From positions 1-27,973 of IMG/VR virus record IMGVR_UViG_3300048130_000087: a DNA stretch of 27,973 nt. One strand, given 5' to 3'. The position numbers and the translations under genes were made by a program. This stretch comes from a virus. Below the pieces are notes generated by a model. The model searched no databases, was not told where the DNA came from, and worked only from the letters and a program-made list of their open reading frames with translations. Below, one piece after another: positions 10,882 to 18,881 of this stretch. The number at the start of each line of letters is the position of its first letter. The stretch's first letter is position 1.

Positions 10882-13101
10882 ATGGCTGGACTAGCAGATT
10901 TACAAAAGGTTGAAACCATTGAGGATGAACCTACATCTTCTGTACCTTTAAATAAATCTGACACAGAACCTTACGACCCTTCAGCTGCTAGAGGCTTAGC
11001 AGGTATGGCTTTAGCTGGTGCCGGAGCCGTGGCTTTTAGGAACCCTATCGGTAGAGTCATTAACAAAATAGCTAATATTAAATTACCTAAGGCTCCTGCT
11101 TCACGAACCAGTCCTAAAGATGAAGTTGAAGATATTCTAGAGATAGCTCCAACTAAAATGGATAGAGGACGGGCGATGACTGTTGCTCAAAACAAACCCC
11201 AAGATGAATTAAGACAAGTTGCAATCGCTAGATCAAACGAACTTAAAAAGATAGCTTATCAAGCACCACTATCTCGTGGGGGTAAGACTAATAGAATTGG
11301 TTCTTCACTTTGGGACTACATTGCACGACACCCGATTGCAGGTGCAAGAAAAGCAGAGGAGTGGGTAAGAGATTTTAAATCAGGGGGTCCTGGATCTTTT
11401 AAAACAGGTAATCCTGATTTTAAAAACATATCACAAGCAGTTAAGAAAGAAGAACTGTGGGACTCAAACATTGCACAGTTTGATAAAAATGGAAACTTAA
11501 TAGGTGGCTTCTTAAAGGTTGCTACTGAGAAGAAGATACCATTAACTAAAATGGATTTATTATATATCGTAGAGAAAGCTCCTGTGAACAATCTAGTAAT
11601 GAGAAAGTATAAGTTCGATACTAAAATGGTTGATGAGGCTGAAGAGATTGGTAGAGACATGAACAACGCTTTAGACAACGTGAAAAATAAACTTCTATCA
11701 CAACCAACTAATATAGGATCACAAACCGAAAGTTTGATTGAAGATATTAACGTGCTTAGTGGAAGTATTAGAAAAACAAATGCTAACATGTATAATAAAT
11801 TTAGAAGTGGGGATAATGAGTATACTAACATGGACGGCTCTCCATTTGGGAACGCTATAGGTAACTTTGAATCTATCGTTAACAGAGCAAGACAATTAGG
11901 GATAGCCATTGATCCAACTGATGTAAGTAGAATAACTGAGATCGCTAAAGCGAAAGACATAGATATTTTTAGACGAATACAGTTACAAGACACACAGAAG
12001 ATGACTCCTAAGTATGGAAACTATTCTGAATATAGAATTAAAGGTGGTGATGAGTATTTTGAAAATTTAGTTTATTACCCTAAGCCTTTGCCTATGGGAC
12101 AAAAGATTGGTTCAGAATATAATAAACATTACTCAGGGGTTCCTAATCAAATTTACCATGTAAGGGGCAATGTCAGATCAACTACCAATAATCAAAAGAT
12201 TATAATGATCGATGAGATCCAAGCTGACTATGCTCAAGCATTGAGAAACAATAATCCTACAAGAGATAAAGTTGTAAACGCATTTGGATCTGAAGTAGAA
12301 TTCTTTTCATCAAATAGAAAGTTAGAAAAGATTGTTAACGAGATGAAAGATATAAGTAAAAAAGGAATTAAGGCTTCACGTGAAGATCAAAAAAGATTCT
12401 ATGATTTAAACAGTGAGTTTAAAGAACTAAGAAGTAATTCATTAAATTTGTCTAATATTACAAAGAACCAAGCTCAAGACGGTATTCCATTCTTACCTCT
12501 TTACGGAAAAGAGAACTGGGGTAGCCATGCATTAAAAAATACTATTAAGGATGCGGCGGATAGAGGGGATGTTCAATGGGTCGGTATTAGTCCTGTAGAG
12601 CATTTGCACCATGCTAAGAGAGAAAGATATTTAGGAGACATTGAGTTCTATGGTAATAGATTTGGTAAAGCAGGATTTGATAACTATAAAGTTTTCTCTA
12701 AGGCTCAAGATAAAACTGTTAAAACAGATCCAAAAAAGAAAGCAACTTTACCTGCTGAGATGGAAAGACTTGCTAAACAATATAATTCGGAAGTAAAAAC
12801 AATACCTATGGCTAAATCAGATCCTAGTAAGCCTTTTAAGGTAGTTAAAGAACTTAATAATACTAGTAAGAATTTTAAGGTAAATAAAGATCAGGCAGGA
12901 ACAGAACATATTGCAGCATTTCAAACTGAAGCGGATGCTTTGTTTTACTCAGGAAGACACGGTGGCTCAGTAGAGAAAATTATGGATGGAGATCCAAGAT
13001 TATATATGGATGTATTTGCTATAAGAATATCCCCAGATATGATTAATAAACCCTTTAAGGCTTATCAGTCGGGTGGTCTAGTCGTAAATATATTTGCGTG
13101 A
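10882..13101 (+). CDS. 739-residue phage protein with EIQxD module
   Basis: Residues ~1-60 contain a Gly/Ala-rich hydrophobic stretch (RGLAGMALAGAGAVAF) like a membrane-active segment. The middle has YRIKGGDEYFENLVYYP, then KIIMIDEIQADYAQAL (around residue 440). Later come PFLPLYGKENWGSHALKNTI and a C-terminal AIRISPDMINKPFKAYQSGG. The series GGxxYxExxxxxP, xEIQSDWxQ and xITPxMRxxxxxG is known from large phage polyvalent-type or internal virion proteins; its biochemical role is not known to me. Its place between terL and portal fits an ejected internal protein. It ends in a GG-type tail (SGGLVVNIFA). Confidence 0.75.
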   Translation: MAGLADLQKVETIEDEPTSSVPLNKSDTEPYDPSAARGLAGMALAGAGAVAFRNPIGRVINKIANIKLPKAPASRTSPKDEVEDILEIAPTKMDRGRAMTVAQNKPQDELRQVAIARSNELKKIAYQAPLSRGGKTNRIGSSLWDYIARHPIAGARKAEEWVRDFKSGGPGSFKTGNPDFKNISQAVKKEELWDSNIAQFDKNGNLIGGFLKVATEKKIPLTKMDLLYIVEKAPVNNLVMRKYKFDTKMVDEAEEIGRDMNNALDNVKNKLLSQPTNIGSQTESLIEDINVLSGSIRKTNANMYNKFRSGDNEYTNMDGSPFGNAIGNFESIVNRARQLGIAIDPTDVSRITEIAKAKDIDIFRRIQLQDTQKMTPKYGNYSEYRIKGGDEYFENLVYYPKPLPMGQKIGSEYNKHYSGVPNQIYHVRGNVRSTTNNQKIIMIDEIQADYAQALRNNNPTRDKVVNAFGSEVEFFSSNRKLEKIVNEMKDISKKGIKASREDQKRFYDLNSEFKELRSNSLNLSNITKNQAQDGIPFLPLYGKENWGSHALKNTIKDAADRGDVQWVGISPVEHLHHAKRERYLGDIEFYGNRFGKAGFDNYKVFSKAQDKTVKTDPKKKATLPAEMERLAKQYNSEVKTIPMAKSDPSKPFKVVKELNNTSKNFKVNKDQAGTEHIAAFQTEADALFYSGRHGGSVEKIMDGDPRLYMDVFAIRISPDMINKPFKAYQSGGLVVNIFA

Positions 13102-13139
13102 TATTATAAATCTGTTATAACAAATAGGAGATAATTATC

Positions 13140-13553
13140 ATGGCAAGCAAAAAAATAAAAAAAGCTATCATGGCTGGTCTTGCGGGTTACTTAGGAGCTA
13201 AAGCGCTCGGTAGTAAAACCACAGCTGCAAATGTAGATAGCGGTAGAGGTGGCAAAAGCGCAAGTGCAATGGCTAGATCAAGAGCTAATTCAAGCTACAG
13301 AGATTCAATCATGTCAGGCGGTAAAGGTGCTACAAAATCTAAAATCGGTATCGGTACAAAAGCAAAAAATGTATTTGATAAAATTATTAAAATGGGTCCA
13401 GGAAAAAATGCAACATCTAAAAAAGGTGGAACATTATCTGGAGAATATGGAAATGCTTTTGGAGATGGATTTTCTGGCGGAGCTAAAACAGGTAAAATGA
13501 TTAAAGCTAGAGGCGGAAAAATGGTTAATTTAAAACCAACTAAACTATACTAA
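13140..13553 (+). CDS. Gly/Lys/Ser-rich basic small protein, GG tail
   Basis: The product has 137 residues: basic N-terminus (MASKKIKKAIMAGLAGYLGA) with a short hydrophobic helix, then a flexible Gly/Ser/Lys region and the tail RGGKMVNLKPTKLY. The composition suggests a disordered, nucleic-acid- or membrane-binding virion component. AGGAGATAATTATC precedes the ATG. The stop overlaps the portal start (TAATG). Confidence 0.7.
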   Translation: MASKKIKKAIMAGLAGYLGAKALGSKTTAANVDSGRGGKSASAMARSRANSSYRDSIMSGGKGATKSKIGIGTKAKNVFDKIIKMGPGKNATSKKGGTLSGEYGNAFGDGFSGGAKTGKMIKARGGKMVNLKPTKLY

Positions 13554-15886
13554 TGGCTGAAATAGAGAAACAAAATGAACTTCCTGAAGAAGTTGAGACA
13601 GAAGAAGTAGACGTAGAAGTTGAGGGTGAAGAAGAACTTCCTGAAGAGGAAACACCAGAAGAAGATTTTTATAGAAACTTAGCTGAGGACATGGATGACC
13701 GAGTTCTTGGTCGAATGTCTTCTCAATTAATTCAAGATTATAAAAGAGATAAAGTTTCAAGATCGGATTGGGAACAGGCTTACACTCAAGGTTTAGATTT
13801 ACTTGGATTCAAGTATGTAAATAACACTAGACCGTTTCAAGGTGCAAGTGGTGTTACCCATCCGCTCTTATCAGAAGCTGTAACACAATTTCAAGCGCAA
13901 GCTTATAAAGAATTATTACCAAGTGACGGACCTGTGAGAACATCTGTTGTTGGTGCACAAACAAAAGAAGTTGAAGATCAAGCAACTAGAGTTAAAGATT
14001 TCATGAACTATATGTTGATGGAAGAAATGGAAGAATACACACCAGACACAGATCAACTATTATTTTATTTACCCCTTGCAGGATCTGCATTTAAAAAAAT
14101 TTACTACGATGAAATTAAACAAAGAGCAGTTGCTAAGTTTGTACCTGCTGAAGATCTAATTGTTCCATACTACGCAACCGATTTAAAAGATTGTGAAAGA
14201 ATTACACATCTTGTTAAAATGTCAGAGAACGATGTTCTTAAACAACAGAAAGCTGGGTTTTATAGAGACGTTGAATTAATTGCAAAACAGGCAGAAAAAA
14301 GTCCAATACAAGATAAACTCAATGAGCTAGAAGGTGTAAAACCTGCTGGAGAAAAAGAATATCAATATAACATTTTAGAAATGCACATCGACTTGAACTT
14401 AAATGAGTTTGAAATGGAGAATGCAGAGAAAGAAGTTAAACTTCCCTATGTCGTTTCAATCGACGAAGGTTCAGGAGAGATATTATCTATCTACAGAAAC
14501 TATAATCAAGATGATGACACTTATACTAGAAAAGAATACTTTGTTCATTACAAGTTTTTACCTGGTTTAGGGTTCTATGGTTTTGGTTTAATTCATATGA
14601 TCGGTGGATTATCTAGATCTGCTACGCAAGCATTAAGACAATTACTTGATGCGGGTACATTAGCTAACTTACCTGCTGGATTTAAGTCTAGAGGAATAAG
14701 AATTCGTGATGATGATCAACCTTTTCAGCCTGGAGAGTTCAGAGATGTTGATGCACCTGGTGGAAATATTAAAGATCAGTTTCAAATTTTACCTTTTAAA
14801 GAGCCAAGTGGTACACTATTTCAACTTTTAGGTTTTGTAGTACAAGCAGGACAACGTTTTGCATCAATTGCAGACATGCAAATGGGTGAAGATGCACAAA
14901 ATAGAGCGGTTGGGACTACAATTGCTTTGTTAGAACGTGGTTCGAGGGTCATGAGCGCAATACACAAGCGATGTTACTATGCTATGAGACAAGAATTTAG
15001 ACTTTTAGCAAATGTTTTTGCTGATTACTTACCTCCTGTGTATCCATACGCAGTTACAAACGCAGATCGATTTGTGAAATTAAAAGATTTTGATGAAAGA
15101 GTAGATGTAATTCCCGTTGCAGACCCAAATATTATGAGTATGGCTCAAAGAGTAACTTTAGCAAACGAAAATTTAAAAATTGCAGCGTCAAATCCACAAA
15201 TGCACAACCTAAGAGAAGCTTACAGAAGAGTTTACGAAGCTTTAGGTACAAAAAATATTGATTCTTTGTTAAAACCAGAGATACAACCACAACCTGAAGA
15301 TCCTGCAACTGAAAATGCTAAAGCTTTACAAATGCAACCCTTAAAAGCGTTTCCCCAACAAGATCATGAGTCGCATATTGCAGCTCATAGAGCTTTTATG
15401 GCTTCAAGAATGGTTCAAATCAACCCGATGGTGTACGCTTTGTTACAAGGACATATATCTGACCACATAGCACTACAAGCACATGGTGAGGTTGGTAATT
15501 TAGTACAAGAATCTCCAGAAATGCAACAACAATCACAAATGGATCCAGACGGTTTTAAAATTTTATTTGATTCTATGGTTGCAAAACGAATTGCAGAAAT
15601 AACTATGGGGTTAGCGAAGGAAGAAGCGGGTAATCAAAAACAAGATCCTTTAGTTGCCTTAAAGCAAAGAGAATTAGATTTAAGAGCTATGGATATGCAA
15701 AGAAAAGCACAAGAAAATATGATGGATCAAGAAAGAAAAGGCATGGAATTTGAAGAACGTATTGATTTAGATAAAATGAAGTTAGAATCTGCAGAAGACC
15801 AAGCTGATGAAAGAATTAGAATTGCAGAAGAGAAGATAGATCTTAACAGGGAAAAACAGAATGAAAGTAAACAACAGAAAAGTTAG
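13553..15886 (+). CDS. Portal protein
   Basis: The portal forms the dodecameric ring at the unique capsid vertex through which DNA enters and leaves. The 777-residue product has an acidic N-terminus and then the family's core: LGFKYVNNTRPFQGASGVTH, FYLPLAGSAFKKIYYD, a DLIVPYYATDLKDCERITHL segment, and YGFGLIHMIGGLSRSATQAL. The C-terminal part (from ~residue 680) is a long charged coiled coil. The length fits the large portals of podovirus-like marine phages. Its place two genes after terL and before scaffold and capsid supports the call. Confidence 0.92.
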   Translation: MAEIEKQNELPEEVETEEVDVEVEGEEELPEEETPEEDFYRNLAEDMDDRVLGRMSSQLIQDYKRDKVSRSDWEQAYTQGLDLLGFKYVNNTRPFQGASGVTHPLLSEAVTQFQAQAYKELLPSDGPVRTSVVGAQTKEVEDQATRVKDFMNYMLMEEMEEYTPDTDQLLFYLPLAGSAFKKIYYDEIKQRAVAKFVPAEDLIVPYYATDLKDCERITHLVKMSENDVLKQQKAGFYRDVELIAKQAEKSPIQDKLNELEGVKPAGEKEYQYNILEMHIDLNLNEFEMENAEKEVKLPYVVSIDEGSGEILSIYRNYNQDDDTYTRKEYFVHYKFLPGLGFYGFGLIHMIGGLSRSATQALRQLLDAGTLANLPAGFKSRGIRIRDDDQPFQPGEFRDVDAPGGNIKDQFQILPFKEPSGTLFQLLGFVVQAGQRFASIADMQMGEDAQNRAVGTTIALLERGSRVMSAIHKRCYYAMRQEFRLLANVFADYLPPVYPYAVTNADRFVKLKDFDERVDVIPVADPNIMSMAQRVTLANENLKIAASNPQMHNLREAYRRVYEALGTKNIDSLLKPEIQPQPEDPATENAKALQMQPLKAFPQQDHESHIAAHRAFMASRMVQINPMVYALLQGHISDHIALQAHGEVGNLVQESPEMQQQSQMDPDGFKILFDSMVAKRIAEITMGLAKEEAGNQKQDPLVALKQRELDLRAMDMQRKAQENMMDQERKGMEFEERIDLDKMKLESAEDQADERIRIAEEKIDLNREKQNESKQQKS

Positions 15887-16406
15887 AAAATTACGTGGTG
15901 GAGGTATGGACATGGGTAACAAGTCCAATCAAGCTAAGAGCGCTGCCATGGGTAATACTTCTGTCGGAAGAAGAGATTCTAATTTAGGTGGTAAAACATC
16001 TACAATGAGTGGATCAGCTAACAATATTTCAAATAATCAAACAAACCAAGTAACTGCAAGAAGCGGACCTGTACAACTTCCTACTATCGGACCTCTTACA
16101 GCTGGTTTTAACGCGATTTCAAGAAGTCTATATAATAAAAAAAATTTAAAAGATGCACGTGAAGATGACATTCTTGGTGGTGAAATGTTAACTACAGGTA
16201 AAAAAACTACAGGAGCAGCAACAATAGGTAACACTGGAGGAGGTGGACAAAACCAAAGTTTATGCCCAGATGGAACTAACCCCCCGTGTAAAACACCAAC
16301 AACACAAATAAAAACACCTGCTCAAAATTTTTTAAGTGGGTTTCAATCTTATGACGACGGTGGTGAAGTTGTGATATCATCAAATGTAGATAAAAATTTA
16401 TTATGA
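15861..16406 (+). CDS. Gly/Asn/Thr-rich protein with GGEV tail
   Basis: The product has 181 residues and is largely low complexity (Gly, Asn, Ser, Thr), with RKLRGGGMDMGNKSNQ near the start and FQSYDDGGEVVISSNVDKNL at the end. A small helical part (TAGFNAISRSLYNKKNLKDA) lies in the middle, and two Cys near residue 136 (LCPDGTNPPCK) could pair. The start lies 26 bases inside the portal gene. It is one of several GG-tail proteins around the portal; the function is unknown, probably virion-associated. Confidence 0.65.
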   Translation: MKVNNRKVRKLRGGGMDMGNKSNQAKSAAMGNTSVGRRDSNLGGKTSTMSGSANNISNNQTNQVTARSGPVQLPTIGPLTAGFNAISRSLYNKKNLKDAREDDILGGEMLTTGKKTTGAATIGNTGGGGQNQSLCPDGTNPPCKTPTTQIKTPAQNFLSGFQSYDDGGEVVISSNVDKNLL

Positions 16407-16585
16407 TAAAAAATAAAAGATTAACAAAAACTACCCCACCTAAAAGTGGACCCAACTCTCAAGTACCACCTATTAAGTTAGTCACAGGTGGAATGGGTTG
16501 TGGATGTGATGAGTGTATGGAAACAAACACAAGAGGCACAAAAGGAATTCAAGTCAAAGGTTTTAACTTTCAAGGAGTAAGATAA
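16403..16585 (+). CDS. Cys-containing GGMG small protein
   Basis: The product has 60 residues, starting in an ATGA overlap with the previous gene. It has a Pro/Lys-rich head and GGMGCGCDECMETN with three Cys, which could bind metal. The ending VKGFNFQGVR parallels the ending VKGGKFEGVK of the gene at 25600-25797. The function is unknown. Confidence 0.65.
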   Translation: MIKNKRLTKTTPPKSGPNSQVPPIKLVTGGMGCGCDECMETNTRGTKGIQVKGFNFQGVR

Positions 16586-16734
16586 TGTTAAAAAAAATAT
16601 GGAAGTTTATAATCAATTCAGTAACCCCTAGCAGACAAGTTTACGAACCTAAAGTAGTTAAAAAAGACCCGTGTTGGAAACACGAAAAGTATAAAAAAGG
16701 TTGTCCAATTTGTAGGAATTTAAATGCCCAGTAG
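16585..16734 (+). CDS. 49-residue zinc-binding microprotein
   Basis: ATG 16585 overlaps the upstream stop (TAATG) and the frame ends at TAG 16732-16734. The product (MLKKIWKFIINSVTPSRQVY onward) has CWKH (Cys30, His33) and CPIC (Cys40, Cys43), a C-x2-H-x6-C-x2-C zinc site, after a basic-hydrophobic N-terminus. AAGGAG lies 10 bases upstream. It overlaps the next gene by 11 bases, filling the gap exactly. The function is unknown. Confidence 0.65.
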   Translation: MLKKIWKFIINSVTPSRQVYEPKVVKKDPCWKHEKYKKGCPICRNLNAQ

Positions 16735-16957
16735 CACTGCAAAAAAAGTTTTAGCTAATAATCCAGCTAAACAAATAAAATTTGATGAGTTGATGAAAAC
16801 TGAGTTTGATCCAAGTATGTCTTTAGAAGCTAACACTAGTAATATTTTAAGAATGTTAAGAGAAGATGATATGGGGCCTAAATCTATACCTGGTGCATCA
16901 GTAGGTGGTGAAGTCGAAATTAAAAAAGGTGGCGATTACATAAAAGATCTGTTATAA
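16724..16957 (+). CDS. Small protein with GGEV...DYIKDL tail
   Basis: The product has 77 residues: a helical region (ANNPAKQIKFDELMKTEFDP, then TSNILRMLREDDMGP) followed by the tail VGGEVEIKKGGDYIKDLL. The tail is nearly the same as in the gene at 10460-10879 while the rest differs, so only the tail is shared. The function is unknown; a common assembly partner is inferred. Confidence 0.7.
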   Translation: MPSSTAKKVLANNPAKQIKFDELMKTEFDPSMSLEANTSNILRMLREDDMGPKSIPGASVGGEVEIKKGGDYIKDLL

Positions 16958-16963
16958 CATTTT

Positions 16964-17407
16964 ATGTTTGACCAACTCTCTAAAAAAGAGCAGTTAATAT
17001 TTTTATCAGGTGTATTTGAAGGCGAGGGTTGGTTTGGTTTAAATAAACGACCTAATGGTTGGACTCCTAGTGCATGTTTAGAAGTACAAATGAGTGATGA
17101 GGGAGTTGTACATTTATTTCAAAATTATCTTGGACTAGACAATAACATTCGAAAAAGAAAGAAAAAAGTTCACGAACACCACAAAGATATTTGGAGATTT
17201 GGTGTTAAAGGTTACCGTGCTTTACAGTTTATGGAAGAGATGCTACCCTATTTATGTACAAGGAGAAAAGAACAATATTATGCCGTGGTTAAAGCTATTG
17301 GGGATGGGCCTAAAAACTGGAGCCCACCTGTATCAGAACCGTCAAAAGACAAAACAAGCGATGTCGGATGCGCAACTAATGCATGCCGAGAAGATGGCGC
17401 GAGGTGA
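16964..17407 (+). CDS. LAGLIDADG-type homing endonuclease
   Basis: The product has 147 residues. LIFLSGVFEGEGWF (residues 11-24) is a LAGLIDADG-type helix with the catalytic acidic Glu, followed by strands (PSACLEVQMSDEGVVHLFQN), a basic loop with KRKKKVHEHHKDIWRFGVKG and LPYLCTRRKEQYYAV. A single motif means it should act as a dimer. No intron or intein is visible, so it is probably a free-standing element that spreads into phages lacking it. Its last ~43 codons run out of frame through the 5' end of the holin-like gene and are Pro/Ser-rich, so the folded enzyme probably ends near residue 105. Confidence 0.8.
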   Translation: MFDQLSKKEQLIFLSGVFEGEGWFGLNKRPNGWTPSACLEVQMSDEGVVHLFQNYLGLDNNIRKRKKKVHEHHKDIWRFGVKGYRALQFMEEMLPYLCTRRKEQYYAVVKAIGDGPKNWSPPVSEPSKDKTSDVGCATNACREDGAR

Positions 17408-17666
17408 GGAAGCTTATCAGGGCAAATTATTAGAGGCTAGACAATCGGACTGGAAGGACGAGGCGGTTCTCGTAATATTAAGTTTGCCCGTAGCAATTTT
17501 GAGTTGGGCAGTCATATCAGATGATCCTACAGCGATGGACAAAGTAAAATTGTTCTTTGAGATGTTCTCGCAGCTTCCGTCCTGGTTCACAAACCTGTGG
17601 ATCCTCGTCGTGGCGAGTATTTATGGAATAAAGGGATCACAAATCTTTACAAATAGAAAAAAATAG
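17280..17666 (+). CDS. Holin-like membrane protein
   Basis: The product is 128 residues from ATG 17280 (MPWLKLLGMGLKTGAHLYQN). The amphipathic N-terminal region (QLMHAEKMARGEEAYQGKLL) leads into two membrane segments, AVLVILSLPVAILSWAVI and FTNLWILVVASIYGIKG, with a basic tail. This layout is known from putative phage holins or membrane proteins of structural operons. The earlier in-frame ATG at 17199 lies inside the endonuclease and was rejected. AGGAG lies ~14 bases upstream. The 3' half is noticeably GC-richer than its neighbours. Confidence 0.7.
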   Translation: MPWLKLLGMGLKTGAHLYQNRQKTKQAMSDAQLMHAEKMARGEEAYQGKLLEARQSDWKDEAVLVILSLPVAILSWAVISDDPTAMDKVKLFFEMFSQLPSWFTNLWILVVASIYGIKGSQIFTNRKK

Positions 17667-17679
17667 ATATAACTACTCT

Positions 17680-18240
17680 ATGATTAGAGGAGACAGTTTG
17701 GAATATGAACTACTTGAAAAATGGAGTAAAGGATTTGATTGCCAAGGTTATAAATCATGTGAGATCGGAGTTCGTGAGGGACTTGGGTCTAAGATTATTA
17801 TGGATAACATCATCAATAATTTTATTCATGTGGGTGTTGATCCTTACGGTAATTTAAATTACCAACATTATGATAACACAGGCTCATACACTTGTGATTA
17901 CACAGATGAGATGAGAGATACAATGTTAGAAGATTTTAAACCTTACAGAAATGCAGGTAAATTTTCTTTAAGTATAGAAACTGATGTTGAGTTTATGAAT
18001 ACATCAAAACATAAAGATTCTAAATTTGCCTTTATTCATTTAGACGGTCCTCATATGACAAAAGATGTCATTACTGAATCTGTCTGGTTTGCAAATAGAT
18101 CTGCACCTATCACAAGAATTATTTACGACGATTATCCAAAATACGACATGCCTTTGATTGAAAAAGTAATGGAAAAATATGGATTTAAGGAATTAGAAAA
18201 AGGCAAAAACAAAATTTGTCTAGAGAAAAATGAATCTTGA
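17680..18240 (+). CDS. Class I SAM-dependent methyltransferase
   Basis: The product has 186 residues. Motif I is CEIGVREGLGSK (Glu28-x-Gly30-x3-Gly34), followed by an acidic strand end HVGVDPYG (Asp54) for the SAM ribose. FAFIHLDGPH (117-125) and RIIYDDYPKYD (146-156) fit the TylF/Methyltransf_24-like small-molecule or sugar methyltransferases, where Asp residues can bind metal. No target-recognition domain is present, so DNA methylation is unlikely. The substrate is unknown; virion glycan or host surface sugar is possible. The stop overlaps the next start. Confidence 0.75.
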   Translation: MIRGDSLEYELLEKWSKGFDCQGYKSCEIGVREGLGSKIIMDNIINNFIHVGVDPYGNLNYQHYDNTGSYTCDYTDEMRDTMLEDFKPYRNAGKFSLSIETDVEFMNTSKHKDSKFAFIHLDGPHMTKDVITESVWFANRSAPITRIIYDDYPKYDMPLIEKVMEKYGFKELEKGKNKICLEKNES

Positions 18241-18439
18241 TCTAGATACATTAGACGCAATAAAACATTATATCAATAAACAGATTAAACAAATCAAAGA
18301 CGACATAGTGTACGGTATAGACACAATCGACAACCTCAAGTATTCTAAAGGGAAACTCAGCGCTTTAGAAACGCTGCTACAGGATCTTAAAGGCCTGCAG
18401 AGAAACGAGGAGAATGTCGATGACGATAATAACACCTGA
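18230..18439 (+). CDS. Small coiled-coil protein
   Basis: The product has 69 residues, almost entirely helical and charged (LDAIKHYINKQIKQIKDDIV, then SKGKLSALETLLQDLKGLQR), with an acidic Asp-rich end. It overlaps the methyltransferase by 11 bases and the co-chaperonin by 26. Position just before the co-chaperonin and scaffold suggests an assembly role. No family is named. Confidence 0.65.
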   Translation: MNLDLDTLDAIKHYINKQIKQIKDDIVYGIDTIDNLKYSKGKLSALETLLQDLKGLQRNEENVDDDNNT

Positions 18440-18869
18440 TTCCACTATTGTTGGAGTCAAAAAAAATGGTGAGGTACCACCAGAATCAAAAGAAAATGCC
18501 ATACCCACTGATCCAGAGGGTATTAAAAAATATCTAAGCATTATACCAAAACCAGTTGGATATAGACTTTTAGTTAGACCTTATGCAGGTCCTAAAAAAA
18601 CTAAAGGTGGAATTATCTTAACTGATACAGTGAATGACACTATTCAAATGACAACCGTAGTTGGTCTTGTTGTTGAGATGGGTGATCTTTGTTATCAGGA
18701 TAAGGAAAAATTTCCAAAAGGTCCTTGGTGTAAGAAGGGTCAATTTGTAATCTACGGTAGATATGCCGGTTCTAGATTTAAAACTAAATATGGTGAACAC
18801 CGTATTTTAAATGACGATGAAATCATCGCAACAATAGCAAAACCAGAAGATATTCTGCATTTATATTAA
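18414..18869 (+). CDS. GroES-like co-chaperonin
   Basis: The product has 151 residues. From residue 46 it follows GroES/Cpn10: PVGYRLLVRP, then KKTKGGIILTD, which is the mobile loop with the hydrophobic tripeptide Ile-Ile-Leu (67-69) that docks on GroEL, then VVGLVVEMG, KKGQFVIYG and a closing EDI near the end. It would cap host GroEL for folding of the phage capsid protein, as T4 gp31 does. Odd features are a ~45-residue N-terminal extension and an insert with CYQDKEKFPKGPWC (93-106). It sits between portal and scaffold/capsid genes. Confidence 0.88.
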   Translation: MSMTIITPDSTIVGVKKNGEVPPESKENAIPTDPEGIKKYLSIIPKPVGYRLLVRPYAGPKKTKGGIILTDTVNDTIQMTTVVGLVVEMGDLCYQDKEKFPKGPWCKKGQFVIYGRYAGSRFKTKYGEHRILNDDEIIATIAKPEDILHLY

Positions 18870-18881
18870 GGAGAACACATC

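Noticed and set aside
11316-11993. 225-codon leftward frame opposite the EIQxD protein
   Set aside because: Leu/Ser-rich antisense shadow typical of the opposite strand of a Lys/Asp-rich gene; no ribosome site.
13249-13500. 83-codon frame within the Gly/Lys-rich gene before the portal
   Set aside because: Out-of-frame translation of a longer gene that has a proper start and overlap with the portal gene.
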